DNA from: a beta proteobacterium AAP65
Lineage (GTDB): Bacteria; Pseudomonadota; Gammaproteobacteria; Burkholderiales; Burkholderiaceae_C
Direction: 5' to 3'
Assembly (NCBI GenBank): GCA_001295865.1
Contig: LJHW01000003.1
Coordinates: forward strand, 1 to 64,000
DNA: 64,000 bases
This document shows, one piece after another, positions 35,696 through 45,176 of this stretch. A model generated the notes under the pieces. It was not told where the DNA came from and did not search any database. It saw only the letters and a list, made by a program, of their open reading frames with translations. The translations under genes and the position numbers were made by a program. Every line of letters begins with the position of its first letter. Position 1 is the stretch's first letter.

Positions 35696-37549
35696 TCAGC
35701 CTTCCAGCACCTCCACTTCGCCAGTGAGGCGGGTGGTGGCAGCGGCTGCGCTGCGCAGCAGTCCCTTGAAGATGCGCAAGGCCAGCGCCGGGTGCTCCAG
35801 CTCGGCCTGGCGCAGCGCGGCCACCGAGAGCACGGCGCACTCCACCTCCACGTCGGCGCGCACGTCGGCGCCGCGCACGGCAGCGTCGAGCAGGGCCGCT
35901 TCGCCGAAGGTGGCGCCGGCGCACAGCGTGGCCAGGCGCTGGCTGCCGCCCTTGGGCAGGCCGATGAGCACGCTGACCTCGCCGCGCAGCAGCAGGTAGA
36001 GGCTGTCGGCGGGGTCGCCGCGGCGCAGCACCCAGGCACCGGGCTCCCACACCTGGCGTGGCGCGTGGGCCTCCAGCCAGGCGAGATCGCGCGCGTCGGC
36101 GCCGGCGCACAGCGGGTGGGCCGAAACCGACAGGGGTGCTGCGCGCGACCGCGCCGGCGTGTGGCGTTCGAGCAGCCGGCGCTCGCACCACTCCAGCCCC
36201 AGGTCGAGCTGCGGCTGGAAGAGCACCGCCGTCTGGTGGCGCGGGTGCACCTCGGCCTGGAAGTCCTCCTGCAGGTCACCGCGCTTCACGCGGCTGAGCA
36301 CCACCGCCTGGCCGCGCTCGGCGCAGGTGTTCACCAGCGCCGCCAGCAGTCGTGCGGCCGCCGGGTCGATGCCGGTGACGCGGCGGAAATCGAGCATCAC
36401 CAGCGCCAGCGTGTCGCCGGCCTGCTCCACCTCGCGCAGCACGGGCTCCAGCGTCGAGAAGCGCAGGTCGCCCTGCAGCTCCAGCACTTGCGCGGTGTGG
36501 CCGTGTTCGGCCAGGCGCTGCCGTTCTTCGGCCGTGCGCTGGCGTTTGGAGCGCATCTGCGCCAGCGTGTAACGCGTGCGCACGGTGCTGGCCACCAGCC
36601 GCGGCGGGCGCAGGAAGTGCAAACCGAGATCGCGCGAGAGCGCCTCGCAGACCTTCACGCCGCGCACGCTGTTGCCGCGTTCGTCGAGCAGCGGCGAGAA
36701 CACGCCGATGCCCAGCTGCCCCGGCAGCACGGCCATGATGCCGCCGCCCACACCGCTCTTGGCCGGCAGGCCGACGCGGTAGACCCACTCGCCGGTGAAG
36801 TCGTAGACGCCGCAGGTTGTCATCACGCTGAGGATGGGCCCCACCAGCTCGGCCTGCACCGCGCGTTCACCGGTGCCCGGGTTCACGCCGCCGTTGGCCA
36901 GCGTGGCGGCCATCATCGCCAGCGCGTGCGCGTCCACCAGCAGCGAACACTGGCGGAAGTAGAGCTCCAGCGTGGCTTCGGGGTCGGTGTCGAGGATGCC
37001 GAAGCTGCGCAGCAGGTGGCCGATGGCGCGGTTGCGGTGGCCGGTGTCGCGCTCGCTTTCGAACACCGCCTCGTCGATGGCCAGCGGCCGGCCGGCGTAG
37101 CGCGAAAGCGCCGAGACGATGCGCGCCAGCCGTTCCTGCGGCCCCGCCCCGCCCACCAGCGAGGTGGCTGCGATGGCGCCGGCGTTGATCATCGGGTTCA
37201 GCGGCCGGCCGGTGCCGGGCTCCAGGCTGATGCTGTTGAAGGCTTCGCCCGAGGGCTCCACGCCCACCGTGCGGCGCACGCGCTCGGCGCCGGCGTCTTC
37301 CAGCGCCACGCCGTAGACCAGCGCCTTGCTCACGCTCTGCATCGTGAAGGGCTGGCGGCTGTCGCCCACCTCGTAGACCTGGCCGTCCACCGTGGCGATG
37401 ACGATGCCGAACCAGGCCGGGTCGGCCTTGGCCAGTTCGGGGATGTAGCTGGCGGCCTGGCCGGAGAAATCGGCGCTCAGCGTGCGGTGCAGCTTCTGCA
37501 GGTAGGCCTGGATGGGGAAGGTCGTGGCCTCGGGGCGCGGGGGGCTCAT
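35696..37549 (-). CDS. glsA: Glutaminase A fused to STAS and cyclic-nucleotide-binding domains
   Basis: A 617-aa protein. Residues 1-310 are a serine-dependent glutaminase of the beta-lactamase fold, hydrolysing glutamine to glutamate and ammonia: catalytic Ser72-x-x-Lys75 in MQSVSKALVYG, PSGEAFNSISLE, NPMINAGAIAA and SGVGGGIMAVLPG. Residues about 330-440 are a STAS-like domain (LDFRRVTGIDPAAARLLAAL), and about 480-600 a cyclic-nucleotide-binding fold (VLRRGDPADSLYLLLRGEV and TFGEAALLDAAV). Ordinary GlsA is about 310 aa, so the tail doubles it. The Met at 37549 (MSPPRPEATT) starts just before the family N-terminus. It is divergent from a transporter with the same two C-terminal domains. Confidence 0.92.
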   Translation of the reverse strand: MSPPRPEATTFPIQAYLQKLHRTLSADFSGQAASYIPELAKADPAWFGIVIATVDGQVYEVGDSRQPFTMQSVSKALVYGVALEDAGAERVRRTVGVEPSGEAFNSISLEPGTGRPLNPMINAGAIAATSLVGGAGPQERLARIVSALSRYAGRPLAIDEAVFESERDTGHRNRAIGHLLRSFGILDTDPEATLELYFRQCSLLVDAHALAMMAATLANGGVNPGTGERAVQAELVGPILSVMTTCGVYDFTGEWVYRVGLPAKSGVGGGIMAVLPGQLGIGVFSPLLDERGNSVRGVKVCEALSRDLGLHFLRPPRLVASTVRTRYTLAQMRSKRQRTAEERQRLAEHGHTAQVLELQGDLRFSTLEPVLREVEQAGDTLALVMLDFRRVTGIDPAAARLLAALVNTCAERGQAVVLSRVKRGDLQEDFQAEVHPRHQTAVLFQPQLDLGLEWCERRLLERHTPARSRAAPLSVSAHPLCAGADARDLAWLEAHAPRQVWEPGAWVLRRGDPADSLYLLLRGEVSVLIGLPKGGSQRLATLCAGATFGEAALLDAAVRGADVRADVEVECAVLSVAALRQAELEHPALALRIFKGLLRSAAAATTRLTGEVEVLEG

Positions 37550-37695
37550 GCCCGCTCGGCATGCAAGCTTCGTGCGCGCGGGCGCCCCCGGTCGGGGCAG
37601 GGCAGGGGCGCTGTGTGTGCACTGCAGGCGGCGACGGTGCCGGGTCTGCACCAGCTTGGGGCGATGGCGGTTGTCACCGGACTGTCACGGTCGCG

Positions 37696-40131
37696 GTGCA
37701 CGATGAAAAGTTTTGCGATCCCGCTTCGGGGTCTTGCTGCCAGACCCTGCCCTCGGCCCTCACCTTGCCTGCCCCCGCCCCTGTAGCCCCGCTGCGTGGT
37801 CCCCGCCCCCCGGCCGCGCGCCTGCTGGCGGCTGTGCTGACCCACGCGCCGGAAAACGCGGCCTACGGCCTGATGGCCTTTGCGCCGCTGGGCGTGGCTT
37901 TCGGGCCGCTGGCCATGTCGCTGGCGCTGCTGGCCGCCGTGGCAGCCAACGCCGTGGCCTCGGCGCTGGGCGGCGGTCACCTCGTCGGTGGCCCGCGCGC
38001 CGCGCTGGCGCTGTTGACGGCGGCACTGATCCAGTCACTGCTGCCGCTGTGGCAGAGCGGGCAGGCCGCGACCGACACCGCGCTCATCCTGGCCCTGGTG
38101 GCGGCCGGCGTGGCGCTGGCCGGCTTGCTGCAGGTGGGCTACGGTCTGCTGCGGCTGGGCAGCCTGGTCAAGTACATGCCCTACCCGGTGCGTCTGGGCC
38201 TGACCAGCGGCATCGGCCTGCTGCTGGCGCTGAGCGCCTGGCCGCTGATGACCGGCGTGGGCCTGGCTGGCCCCGGCGGTGGCGCGGCGCCTGCGTTGCC
38301 CCACTGGCAGCCGTGGACCCTGGCCGTGGGCGCGCTGGCCGCCGGCGTCACCGGGCTGGCGGCCTGGCGCCGCTGGCCTGTGCCTGCCCTGCTGGCGGGC
38401 CTGCTGGCCGGCGTCGCACTGCACGGGCTGCTGCACTGGTGGCAGCCCGCCGCCGCCCTGGGCGCCCTGGCCGGGGCGCCGCGCCTGAGTTGGGGCGCAG
38501 CGCAGTTCTGGCAAGGCGGGCTGGCGCTGCCTGCGGGCCCGCTGCCGTGGCTGGCCACGGGCGAACTGCTGCTCGGCTACGCGCTCACGGTCTCGGCGCT
38601 GGCCAGCCTGGACACCCTGCTGGCCACTTCGCTCGTTGATGGCCAGCGCCGTGTCTGGCGCGATGCCGACCGCGAGCTCGTGGCCCAGGGCCTGGGGCAG
38701 CTGGCGGGTTCGGTGGTGGGCGCCCAGCCTTCATCGCCCTCAGTGCCACGTTCGCTCAGCCTCTTGGGCGATGCAGCACCAGCGGCACCCCGCGCCGCGT
38801 CGGGCCGCCTGCTGGTGCTGGCCTACGCCGTGCTGATGCTGGGCGCGGCGCTGGCCGCGCCCTGGGTGTTGGCCTTCCTGCCGCTGAGCGCTTTAGGCGG
38901 TGTGCTCTTCGGCCAGGGCTTGGCCATGGTGTCGCCGGCCCTGCTCAGCACCCCCTGGCGGCTCGGCCGCCAAGCCTTGCGCCGCCGCGGGGTTGCTGCG
39001 CCTGGGCCGGGCCCGACGGCGCCGCGGGCGCTGCTGTGGGGGCACTGGCTGGTGGCCCTGGCGGTGGCATTGGCGGCGCTGCTGCTGGGCGTGGGGCCGG
39101 CGCTGCTGATCGGCGCGGCGCTGGCGGTGCTGCTGTTCGTGCGCGCCAACCTGCGCGACGTGGTGCGCGGCGTGTGGCGCGGCAACGAGCGGCATTCTTT
39201 GAAGGTGCGACCGGCGGCGCACACGCAGGCCCTGCGGGCGCACGGCGCGCGCATCGCCCTGCTGGAGCTGGAAGGGCCGCTGTTTTTCGGCACGGCCGAC
39301 GCACTGCGCACGCGGCTGCACGGGCTGAGCCTCGACACCGAACGTGTGGTGCTCGACCTGCGCAGCGTGCACGAGGTCGATGTCACCGGCGCCCGCATCC
39401 TCTACGAATGCACGCAGGACTGGGCGGCCGCCGGCAAGCGCCTCATCCTGGCCGAGTGGGACGCCACCGACCCGCGCCGCCAGGCCTTGCAGGCCGTGGC
39501 CGATGCCCGGACACGTGCGTCACTGCACTTCGAAGAGCAGGCCGACCGCGCGCTGGAGCGCGCCGAAGACGAGCTGCTGGCGCAACTGGGCACGGTGCCG
39601 GCCGGTGCCAGCGCGCTGCAGTTGCAGGCCACGGCGCTGGCGCGCGGCCTCGATGCCGAAGAGCTTGCCTGCCTGCAGGCCGCCACCACCGAGGTGCGTT
39701 TCCGGCAGGGCGAGTGGCTGTTCCGGCGCGGCGAGGCCGGCGACGCCATCTACCTCAGCCTGGCCGGCGACATCGGCCTGCACGTGCCCGGCGGCACGCG
39801 CCGGCTGGCCTCGCTGGCGCCGGGTGTGAGCCTGGGCGAGATCGCGGTGCTCGGCCAGGGCCAGCGCACGGTGGACGCCGTCGCCGAGACCGAGGTCATC
39901 GCGTTGCGGCTGCCAGCCGCTGCGCTGCTGCAGTGGCAGGCCGAGCAGCCGCAGTTGGCCGCCAAGCTGCTGCACAACATCGCGCTGCAGCTGGCCGACC
40001 GCCTGCACCTGCTGACGGGCGACCTGGCGCTGTGGATGGCGCGCGCCGGTGCGGTGCCCAGCGCAGCGCGTGGGCTGCGTGCGGCCGAGGGCGCTGCCGA
40101 CGAGCCCCGCGCCTGGACGGGCGAGGCCTGA
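37696..40131 (+). CDS. SulP-type transporter fused to STAS and cyclic-nucleotide-binding domains
   Basis: About 811 aa. Residues about 40-480 form a membrane domain of roughly 11-12 hydrophobic segments of the SulP/SLC26 type (VLTHAPENAAYGLMAFAPLG, LGLTSGIGLLLALSAWPL, LLATSLVDGQRRVWRDADRE). Then come a STAS domain (LDLRSVHEVDVTGARILYE) and a cyclic-nucleotide-binding fold (LFRRGEAGDAIYLSLAGD and LGEIAVLGQGQRTVDAVA, with the Glu and Arg of the phosphate-binding cassette). SulP members move sulphate, bicarbonate or dicarboxylates; the substrate is unknown. The start is uncertain: GTG at 37696 is a guess and there is no convincing ribosome binding site. Confidence 0.82.
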   Translation: MHDEKFCDPASGSCCQTLPSALTLPAPAPVAPLRGPRPPAARLLAAVLTHAPENAAYGLMAFAPLGVAFGPLAMSLALLAAVAANAVASALGGGHLVGGPRAALALLTAALIQSLLPLWQSGQAATDTALILALVAAGVALAGLLQVGYGLLRLGSLVKYMPYPVRLGLTSGIGLLLALSAWPLMTGVGLAGPGGGAAPALPHWQPWTLAVGALAAGVTGLAAWRRWPVPALLAGLLAGVALHGLLHWWQPAAALGALAGAPRLSWGAAQFWQGGLALPAGPLPWLATGELLLGYALTVSALASLDTLLATSLVDGQRRVWRDADRELVAQGLGQLAGSVVGAQPSSPSVPRSLSLLGDAAPAAPRAASGRLLVLAYAVLMLGAALAAPWVLAFLPLSALGGVLFGQGLAMVSPALLSTPWRLGRQALRRRGVAAPGPGPTAPRALLWGHWLVALAVALAALLLGVGPALLIGAALAVLLFVRANLRDVVRGVWRGNERHSLKVRPAAHTQALRAHGARIALLELEGPLFFGTADALRTRLHGLSLDTERVVLDLRSVHEVDVTGARILYECTQDWAAAGKRLILAEWDATDPRRQALQAVADARTRASLHFEEQADRALERAEDELLAQLGTVPAGASALQLQATALARGLDAEELACLQAATTEVRFRQGEWLFRRGEAGDAIYLSLAGDIGLHVPGGTRRLASLAPGVSLGEIAVLGQGQRTVDAVAETEVIALRLPAAALLQWQAEQPQLAAKLLHNIALQLADRLHLLTGDLALWMARAGAVPSAARGLRAAEGAADEPRAWTGEA

Positions 40132-40154
40132 GGCCCGCGGTGCAGAGCCTGCGG

Positions 40155-40173
40155 CGCGCTGGGCTTCAGCGCG
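40155..40173. terminator. Hairpin between convergent genes
   Basis: CGCGCTG (40155-40161) and CAGCGCG (40167-40173) with a 5-base loop, between the SulP-type gene and the convergent hydrolase; the right arm overlaps the hydrolase stop codon. Confidence 0.45.
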
Positions 40174-41131
40174 GCTCGGCCAGGAAGGCCTGCACCGCGG
40201 CCAATCCGACCGCAGGGTTTTCTTCCTGCGGCACGTGGCCCACGCCGGGCAGCACCACCAGGCGGGCCTGCGGCAGATCGCGCAGGTAGTCTTGTGCGTT
40301 GGCCACGGGGATCATGCGGTCGGCCTCGCCCCAGAGCAGCAGCGTGGGCGCTTGGATGGTGCGCAGCAGCGGCGGCGGGGGCAGCAGGTTCAGCTGCTGC
40401 ATGCGCGCGATGATGGCCGGCCGCACACCGGGCGCCAGCATCAGCGCGTGGTACCGCGTGACGAGTTCGTCGTTCATCACCGCGTCGGGCGCCGCGTAGG
40501 CCGGCGCCAGGCTCCAGCGCAACACGGCCTTGGGCAGCGCGAACTGCATGGCCTTGGCGACCAGGCCCACCTCGGGCGCCTTGCCGTATTCAAAACCGGG
40601 GCTGGCGAAGCCATCGGGCGCCACCAGCACCAGGCGCTCCACGCGCGCGGGCTCGGCGGCTGCAAAACGCCAGGCCAGGCGCCCGCCCATCGAATGCCCC
40701 AGCACCGTGGCGCGCGCCACGCCGCGTTGCGTGAGCAGCGCGGCCAGCAGTTGGATGCCGCGTTCGTCGCTGTAGTCGCCGCTGGGGTCGGCACCGGTGA
40801 GGCCGGCGCCGGGCAGGTCGATGCGGATGACGCGGTGCGTGGCCGCCAGGCCGGCCGCCCAGTCTTCCCAGGTGTGCAGGCTGCCGCCGAAGCCGTGCAG
40901 CATCAGCACCACCGGGCGTTCGGGGCCGGCCTGGGGAGCGCTGTCACGCAGGTGCAGGCGCAGGCCCTGCAGCTCGACGAACTCGCTGGACGGGCCGGCG
41001 TAGCGCGCCTCCAGCTCGGCGCGCGGCAGGTCGGGTGTCCAGAGCCAGCCGCCGCCCACCAGCGCCAGCAGGAGCAGCAGCGTCAGCGCCATGCGCCAGG
41101 GGCCCGCAGCGGGGCGGGGGCGGTTGGGCAT
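40166..41131 (-). CDS. Alpha/beta hydrolase, membrane-anchored
   Basis: A 321-aa protein with an N-terminal membrane anchor (LTLLLLLALVGGGWLW, residues 16-31) and an alpha/beta hydrolase fold: VVLMLHGFGGSLHTWEDW (oxyanion region), the nucleophile elbow GHSMGGRLAW, the Asp in LLLWGEADRMIP and the His in LPGVGHVPQEENP. A complete Ser-Asp-His triad is therefore present. The substrate is unknown. It is the last gene of a three-gene operon, 7 bp after the PhnD-like gene, so it probably acts in the periplasm or at the membrane on something linked to that sensor system. Confidence 0.88.
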   Translation of the reverse strand: MPNRPRPAAGPWRMALTLLLLLALVGGGWLWTPDLPRAELEARYAGPSSEFVELQGLRLHLRDSAPQAGPERPVVLMLHGFGGSLHTWEDWAAGLAATHRVIRIDLPGAGLTGADPSGDYSDERGIQLLAALLTQRGVARATVLGHSMGGRLAWRFAAAEPARVERLVLVAPDGFASPGFEYGKAPEVGLVAKAMQFALPKAVLRWSLAPAYAAPDAVMNDELVTRYHALMLAPGVRPAIIARMQQLNLLPPPPLLRTIQAPTLLLWGEADRMIPVANAQDYLRDLPQARLVVLPGVGHVPQEENPAVGLAAVQAFLAEPR

Positions 41132-41138
41132 GCCGGCT

Positions 41139-42014
41139 TCACCGCGGCGCGTCCAGCGCCTGCCGGGCGAGGGCGGCGTAGGCGTCCAGGGCCTGCAGCC
41201 GGGCCTCGCTCAGCGGGCCCTGGCGCGAGTTGGCCGCGGTGAGCGGCCGCGCGGGGTCGGGCTCGAAGCTCAGCAGCGCCGCGCGCAGCGCCTCGCGCTC
41301 GGCGCGCGGCAGCGCCGGGCCGGCCAGCAGCAGCGGCGCGGGGATGTCGCCGATGCTCGCAAGCACCCGCTCACCGCGGGGCGTGGCGGCCGGCAAGGTG
41401 GCCCGTTGCGTATCTGCCAGCACCACGGCGGCCACCTCGTCACGCTCGAGCGCGTACATCGCGCTGTTCACCGAGGCCATCGGCAGCACCTGCACCTGAC
41501 CGCCCAGACCCTGGGTCTCCAGCCAGCGCCGGCCCACGGTGGCGGTGAGCGACAAGGTGTCGAGCATGCCCACGCTGCGCCCGCGCAGCGCCGCCACCTG
41601 GCGCACGGGGCCGGCGCCTTTGACGACCACCAGCACCGACACGGGCGCGGTGGGTGCGGCCAGCAGCTCGCAGCGCCAGTCCAGTGTGGACAGCCGCGCC
41701 AGGTGCGCAGGCAGCTGCACCACGGGGTGTTCGCCGCGGCGGGTTTCTTCGGCCAGCGTGCGGAAATCGCGCGCGCTCAAGAGCTCCACCGGGCGCTGCA
41801 GCTGTTGTGTCAGGTGCAGGCGCAGCGGGCGGTAGACGTTGAGCAGCGAAGCTGGCGAGAGAAAGGGCGACAGCACGATGGGCAGCGCATGCGGCGTCGG
41901 CGCCCCCTGCACGCTGGCCTGCCCCCCTTCATGGAGGCCCAGGCCGCCGAGGGCCAGCCCACCGAGCAGGCTGTTGAAGCGCCGGCGCTGCAGCGCGCGG
42001 GGGGTGGCTTTCAT
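41139..42014 (-). CDS. PhnD-like periplasmic substrate-binding protein
   Basis: A 291-aa exported protein of the phosphate/phosphonate-type binding protein class (periplasmic binding protein fold II). It starts MKATPRALQRRRFNSLLGG, with an RRxF pattern that may be a Tat signal, and has IVLSPFLSPASLLNVYRPLRLHLTQQL, then LRGRSVGMLDTLSLTATVG and DEVAAVVLADTQR. No permease or ATPase genes are near; instead it lies 10 bp after a hybrid kinase, a pairing in which the binding protein serves as the periplasmic sensor. The Met at 42014 is chosen because upstream codons belong to the kinase overlap and are low-complexity. Confidence 0.78.
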   Translation of the reverse strand: MKATPRALQRRRFNSLLGGLALGGLGLHEGGQASVQGAPTPHALPIVLSPFLSPASLLNVYRPLRLHLTQQLQRPVELLSARDFRTLAEETRRGEHPVVQLPAHLARLSTLDWRCELLAAPTAPVSVLVVVKGAGPVRQVAALRGRSVGMLDTLSLTATVGRRWLETQGLGGQVQVLPMASVNSAMYALERDEVAAVVLADTQRATLPAATPRGERVLASIGDIPAPLLLAGPALPRAEREALRAALLSFEPDPARPLTAANSRQGPLSEARLQALDAYAALARQALDAPR

Positions 42015-42024
42015 GCGGTGGCTT

Positions 42025-43968
42025 TCACGCGGCGGGGGCCTGTGGCGTTGAGGGAGGGATGACTGGGGGTGCCAGGAGCTGGTCCAGCACCGCCAGCAAG
42101 CCCGCCACCTCCACGGGCTTGGTGATGTAACGCTCGAAGCCGGCCTGCATCGCGCGCCGCACCTCCGCCGGCATGGCGTTGGCACTGAGGGCCAGCAGCG
42201 GCAGCGGCGGCCCGCCTTCGGCCTTCAGTCGGCGGCACAGCTCCACGCCGTCGATGCCCGGCAGGTCGATGTCGACCAGGGCCGCATCAAAGCCGCCCCT
42301 CAGCAGGCGGTGCAGGCCTTGCAGGCCGTCCTCGGCCACTTCCAGCGTCCACGCCGGGCGCAGCTGCAGCAGCTCTTGCATCAGGGCCACGTTCGACGGG
42401 TTGTCTTCCACGTACAGCAGCCGCCGCGGCGCGAGCCCAGGCGCCGGTGCGGGCGGCACCACGGGCGGCGCGGGCAGCACCGGCTGCGGCGCGCTGGCCA
42501 GCGGCAGGGTGACGCTGAACACCGAACCAGCGCCCGGCGTGCTGTCCAGCGCCAGCTGCCCCTGCATCAACTCGACCAGCCGCCGCGTGATGACGAGGCC
42601 GATGCCGGTGCCCTCGGCGGTTTCACCTTCGGCCACGAAACGCGTGAAGGGCTGGTAGAGCTGCGCGCGTTGCGCGGGCGTGAATCCGCGGCCGGTGTCG
42701 TGCACGGCCACGCAACGCTGGCCGGCGGCGGCCGGGGCGATCACCACCCGCACCTCTCCGCCATCGCGGTTGTACTTGACGGCATTGCTCAGCAGGTTGG
42801 CCAGCACCTGCTTGAGGCGCTTGCGGTCGGCCAGGACCCAGGCGCCCCCCGGCTCGGGCGCCGGGGCCAGCAGCGTGATGCGGCGAGCCGCGGCCTGGGT
42901 CTGCACCCACTGCAGCGCCTCGTGCACCAGGGTGTGCAGCTCCACCGGCTCGGACGAGGTGCTCATCGAACCGGCCTCGATGCGCGCGAGGTCGAGCACG
43001 TCGTTGATCAGCGCCAGCAGGTGCCAGCCGGCGGTCTCGATCTGCACCACCTTCTGGCGGTCGGCGTCGTTCAGCCGGGTGTGTTCCAGCGCCAGCAGTT
43101 GCGAGAAGCCGAGGATGGCGTTGAGCGGCGTGCGCAACTCGTGGCTCATGCGCGAGAGGAACTCGCTCTTGGCCTGGCTGGCCGCTTCGGCTTCTTCCTT
43201 GGCGCGCTGCAGCTCGGCGGTGCGGGCCTGCACACGCTGCTCGAGCGTGTCGTTGGCCTCGCGCAGGGCCTGTTGCTGCGCCTGCAGCTCGCCCAGCTGG
43301 CCCTGGATGGCGCCGGCCATGCGGTTGAAGGCCCGCGCCAGCTCGTCGAACTCCACCACGCGGCTGCCGGCCAGGCGGGTGCCGTAGTCGCCTTCGGCCA
43401 CACGGCGGCTGGCGCGGGCCAGCGTATCCAGCCCGCGGCCCAGCCAAGCCACGCCCAGCGTGAGCAGCAGCGCCCCGGCCACCAGCACGGCCACGGCGAT
43501 AAGCGCGCTGTTGCGGCGCAGGCGCTCGCGCGCGGCGTCCAGCGTGTCGGTGCGGATGGCGAAGCGCACCTCGCCCAGCATCTGGCCCGCCAGCGTGACC
43601 GGCGCGATGCTCAGCGCTGCGGCCTGCGGCGGCAGCGTGCCGGCGCTGGCCACCTCGCGGCCGCGGTTGTCGCGCAGCGCGATGTAGGCCAGGTTGCGGC
43701 TGCGTTCGTTTTCGCGCAGCAGCTCGGCGATGGTGGCGTAGTCGCGGGTGGCCAGCAGCGGCCCCAGCGCGGCCACCAGCAGCGGCGCCACCGACTGGCG
43801 CTCGATCTCGAAACGCTCCTGCAGCGTCTGCTGCATCAGCGCCTGTGCGTTCCACAGCAGCAGGCCCAGCATCGTCGCCAGGGTGACAAGGCCGAGCAAG
43901 AGGTACTGGCTGCGCAGCGATCGGAACAAGGTGGAAGCGGTGATGGCCCGCAAAGTGTGGGGTGGCAT
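42025..43968 (-). CDS. Hybrid sensor histidine kinase with HAMP and receiver
   Basis: A 647-aa kinase. It has a transmembrane segment near residues 20-45, a periplasmic part of about 115 aa, a second membrane segment ([22 protein letters not shown]) and a HAMP domain ([22 protein letters not shown]). A coiled coil leads to HisKA ([23 protein letters not shown]), the ATPase domain ([39 protein letters not shown]), and a C-terminal receiver with phospho-Asp in [13 protein letters not shown]. It lies first in an operon with the PhnD-like protein and a hydrolase; the output regulator is not obvious nearby. Confidence 0.93.
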   Translation of the reverse strand: MPPHTLRAITASTLFRSLRSQYLLLGLVTLATMLGLLLWNAQALMQQTLQERFEIERQSVAPLLVAALGPLLATRDYATIAELLRENERSRNLAYIALRDNRGREVASAGTLPPQAAALSIAPVTLAGQMLGEVRFAIRTDTLDAARERLRRNSALIAVAVLVAGALLLTLGVAWLGRGLDTLARASRRVAEGDYGTRLAGSRVVEFDELARAFNRMAGAIQGQLGELQAQQQALREANDTLEQRVQARTAELQRAKEEAEAASQAKSEFLSRMSHELRTPLNAILGFSQLLALEHTRLNDADRQKVVQIETAGWHLLALINDVLDLARIEAGSMSTSSEPVELHTLVHEALQWVQTQAAARRITLLAPAPEPGGAWVLADRKRLKQVLANLLSNAVKYNRDGGEVRVVIAPAAAGQRCVAVHDTGRGFTPAQRAQLYQPFTRFVAEGETAEGTGIGLVITRRLVELMQGQLALDSTPGAGSVFSVTLPLASAPQPVLPAPPVVPPAPAPGLAPRRLLYVEDNPSNVALMQELLQLRPAWTLEVAEDGLQGLHRLLRGGFDAALVDIDLPGIDGVELCRRLKAEGGPPLPLLALSANAMPAEVRRAMQAGFERYITKPVEVAGLLAVLDQLLAPPVIPPSTPQAPAA

Positions 43969-44110
43969 TCTCGCCCAGCTCTCACGCAGCCCTGGCCAGG
44001 CCCGCCGCCTGGGCTGCGCTCAGGCATCAGGGTAAGTCTTGAAGTCTGGCCCTGGGCGGCGCCGTTACCTTCACAGCCCCTGTGCTTCCACCTGACGGAG
44101 ACAACTCCCC

Positions 44111-45151
44111 ATGAAACGCCGTTCCTTCGTGCAAGGCGCCGCTGCCGCCGCCCTGGGCGTGCCGCACCTGGTCGGCCTGGCCCAGCAGAGCGTGACGCTG
44201 AAGTTCCACACCTTCATGCAGCCGATGAGCAATGTGTGGCTCAGCATGCACAAGCCCTGGATGGAGAAGGTCGAGAAGGAATCGGGCGGCCGCATCAAGT
44301 TCGAGGCCTACCCGGCCATGCAGCTGGGCGGTACGCCGGTGCAGCTGTACGACCAGGCCAAGGACGGTGTGGTCGACATCGTGTGGACGCTGCCGGGCAA
44401 CACCGCGGGCCGTTTCCCGCGTGTGGAGGTCTTCGAGCTGCCCTTCATGATGAGCAACGCCGAAGCCACCTCCAAGGCCTACTGGGAGTACTTCCAGACG
44501 CAGTGCCCCGACGAGTTCAAGGACACCCACGTCATCGCACTGCAGGTGCACGGCCCGGGTGTCTTCCACAGCGCCAGCAAGCCCATCACCAAGGCCGCCG
44601 ACCTGAAGGGCATGAAGGTGCGTGGCCCCACGCGCCAGGTGACGAACATGCTGCGCTCGCTGGGCGCCATCCCCGTGGGCATGCCGCTGCCGGGCATCCC
44701 TGACGCCTTGAGCAAGGGCACCATCGAAGCCTGCGTCATCCCCTGGGAGGTGGTGCCTTCGGTGAAGGTGCACGAGCTCAGCAAGTTCCACAGCGAGTTC
44801 CCGGCCGGCAGCCCCGCGCTCTACACCACCACCTTCGTGATGGCGATGAACAAGGCGCGCTACGAAGGCCTGGCGCCCGACCTGAAGAAGGTCATCGACA
44901 ACAACAGCGGCATGGCCACCAGCGCCTTCCTGGGCCGCACCCAGGAAAGCAACGACCCCATCGGCCGCAAGAGCGCCACCGACCGCAAGAACGCCATCCA
45001 CACCTTCACGGCCGCCGAGACGCAAGAGTTCATCCAGCTCAGCGCCGCCATCGACGACGCCTGGGTGGCCGACATGGACAAACGCGGCTTCAAGGGCAAG
45101 GCCCTGCTCGACAGCGCCAAGGCGCTGATCGCCAAGCACACGCGCGGCTGA
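44111..45151 (+). CDS. dctP: TRAP transporter solute-binding protein (DctP)
   Basis: A 346-aa periplasmic binding protein of the DctP family. The N-terminus MKRRSFVQGAAAAALGVPHL carries an RRxF pattern, suggesting Tat export. The mature part has LKFHTFMQPMSNVWLSMHKPW, and the conserved ADLKGMKVRGPTRQVTNMLRSLGA segment with the carboxylate-binding Arg. No permease genes lie beside it. The DctQ-DctM pair at 29942-31764, 12 kb away, lacks a binding protein, so the two may work together, but this is inference. The transcription start is not clear; a GGAGA lies 10 bp before the ATG. Confidence 0.92.
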   Translation: MKRRSFVQGAAAAALGVPHLVGLAQQSVTLKFHTFMQPMSNVWLSMHKPWMEKVEKESGGRIKFEAYPAMQLGGTPVQLYDQAKDGVVDIVWTLPGNTAGRFPRVEVFELPFMMSNAEATSKAYWEYFQTQCPDEFKDTHVIALQVHGPGVFHSASKPITKAADLKGMKVRGPTRQVTNMLRSLGAIPVGMPLPGIPDALSKGTIEACVIPWEVVPSVKVHELSKFHSEFPAGSPALYTTTFVMAMNKARYEGLAPDLKKVIDNNSGMATSAFLGRTQESNDPIGRKSATDRKNAIHTFTAAETQEFIQLSAAIDDAWVADMDKRGFKGKALLDSAKALIAKHTRG

Positions 45152-45171
45152 GCCCGCTGCGCGGCGCGGGC
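45152..45171. terminator. Short hairpin after dctP
   Basis: GCCCGC (45152-45157) and GCGGGC (45166-45171), a 6-bp stem with an 8-base loop, right after the dctP stop and before the convergent ROK gene. It is weak and has no T-tract. Confidence 0.3.
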
Positions 45172-45176
45172 CCGGT

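Noticed and set aside
33228..35999. Open frame of 923 codons on the plus strand, opposite the cyclase/ATPase/TPR regulator
   Set aside because: Same reasoning: rich in His/Gln/Arg/Ala, no motifs, fully covered by a well-supported gene on the other strand.
35516..37786. Open frame of 756 codons on the plus strand, opposite the glutaminase fusion
   Set aside because: It lies over the coding strand of a protein with clear glutaminase motifs and has an unnatural His/Gln/Ala composition.
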